Source: Bacilli bacterium
Lineage (GTDB): Bacteria > Bacillota_I > Bacilli_A > RF39 > UBA660
Assembly (NCBI GenBank): GCA_024693165.1
Contig: JAILLM010000058.1
Span: 1 to 6,088, forward strand
Direction: 5' to 3'
DNA: 6,088 bases
Below, piece by piece: positions 6,053-6,088 of this stretch. The notes under the pieces were generated by a model. The model did no database searches. It saw only the letters and a list, made by a program, of their open reading frames with translations, and was not told where the DNA came from. Within the stretch, counting starts at the first letter, position 1, and each line of letters starts with the position of its first letter. Position numbers and translations under genes: made by a program.

Positions 6053-6088
6053 TCCTTTATTTTTTGTTAGTATTATTTTAATCGTAAT
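6012..6088. repeat. perfect 34-bp inverted repeat at the window end, probably a fold-back artefact
   Basis: Bases 6055-6088 are the exact reverse complement of 6012-6045, separated by a 9-nt spacer (6046-6054, TAGACATTC). The left arm encodes ftsW residues 3-13 and part of the neighbouring codons, and the right arm runs to the last base of the window without a mismatch, so its real length cannot be seen. An extended perfect copy made of protein-coding sequence and ending at the sequence end is typical of a snap-back amplification chimera or a palindromic contig end. A natural hairpin is possible but less likely. There is no terminator U-run. Confidence 0.9.

Noticed and set aside
6053..6088. 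Continuation of the ftsW frame upstream to the window edge as extra N-terminal residues
   Set aside because: Those codons are read from the inverted copy of the gene's own 5' sequence, so the peptide is probably an artefact, not a real leader.
1..6088. Defence system, mobile element, prophage or CRISPR array
   Set aside because: All recognised genes are housekeeping, and no transposase, integrase, direct-repeat array or tRNA-type attachment site is seen; the only notable repeat is the terminal fold-back.
1..6088. UGA read as tryptophan (mycoplasma code), considered because of the high AT content
   Set aside because: Complete genes have normal lengths with UGA treated as stop, and the tryptophans checked in MnmA and the small protein are encoded by TGG.

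Overview
The window is chromosomal housekeeping DNA from an AT-rich, low-GC Gram-positive-type bacterium, probably an uncultured Bacillota or Mollicutes-related gut-type lineage. This rests on the strong A/T bias, SD-type ribosome sites (GAGGG, AGAGGTG, GGTGAT), sigma-A-type TATAAT boxes, compact Rho-independent terminators, and protein sequences that read like Bacillota DnaG, MnmA, RRF and FtsW. All visible stops are TAA and tryptophan is TGG, so nothing suggests the mycoplasma code, and a SEDS glycosyltransferase implies a cell wall. The lineage call is an inference; no marker here fixes it further.

Layout, left to right. (1) Positions 1-1283, minus strand: the first 427 codons of DNA primase dnaG, cut by the left edge. 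(2) 1284-1370: a short gap with a candidate dnaG promoter and the mnmA terminator. (3) 1371-2480, minus: mnmA, tRNA-uridine 2-sulfurtransferase, complete. (4) 2481-2578: a divergent promoter region. (5) 2579-2776, plus: a 65-residue single-pass membrane protein that is its own transcription unit and the only plus-strand gene. (6) 2775-2834: two face-to-face terminators. (7) 2822-6052, minus: a cluster in the order SEDS-family ftsW, a 502-residue unrecognised tail-anchored protein, then frr (ribosome recycling factor). ftsW and the 502-residue gene are separated by 2 nt and are probably co-translated. frr can be read through from them but also has a near-consensus promoter of its own inside the end of the upstream gene. 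(8) 6012-6088: a perfect 34-bp inverted repeat with a 9-nt spacer that ends exactly at the window edge and is made from ftsW coding sequence. It is most simply a fold-back artefact, so the ftsW start is not reliable.

How the genes relate: primase, tRNA thiolation and ribosome recycling are core replication and translation functions without a shared pathway. The one functionally suggestive pairing is the SEDS peptidoglycan polymerase with the tail-anchored protein, which may be a cell-envelope partner. No mobile element, CRISPR array, RNA gene or defence system is visible, and no stretch over 300 bases lacks a gene. The parts most worth following up are the unknown 502-residue protein, the small membrane protein and the terminal inverted repeat.
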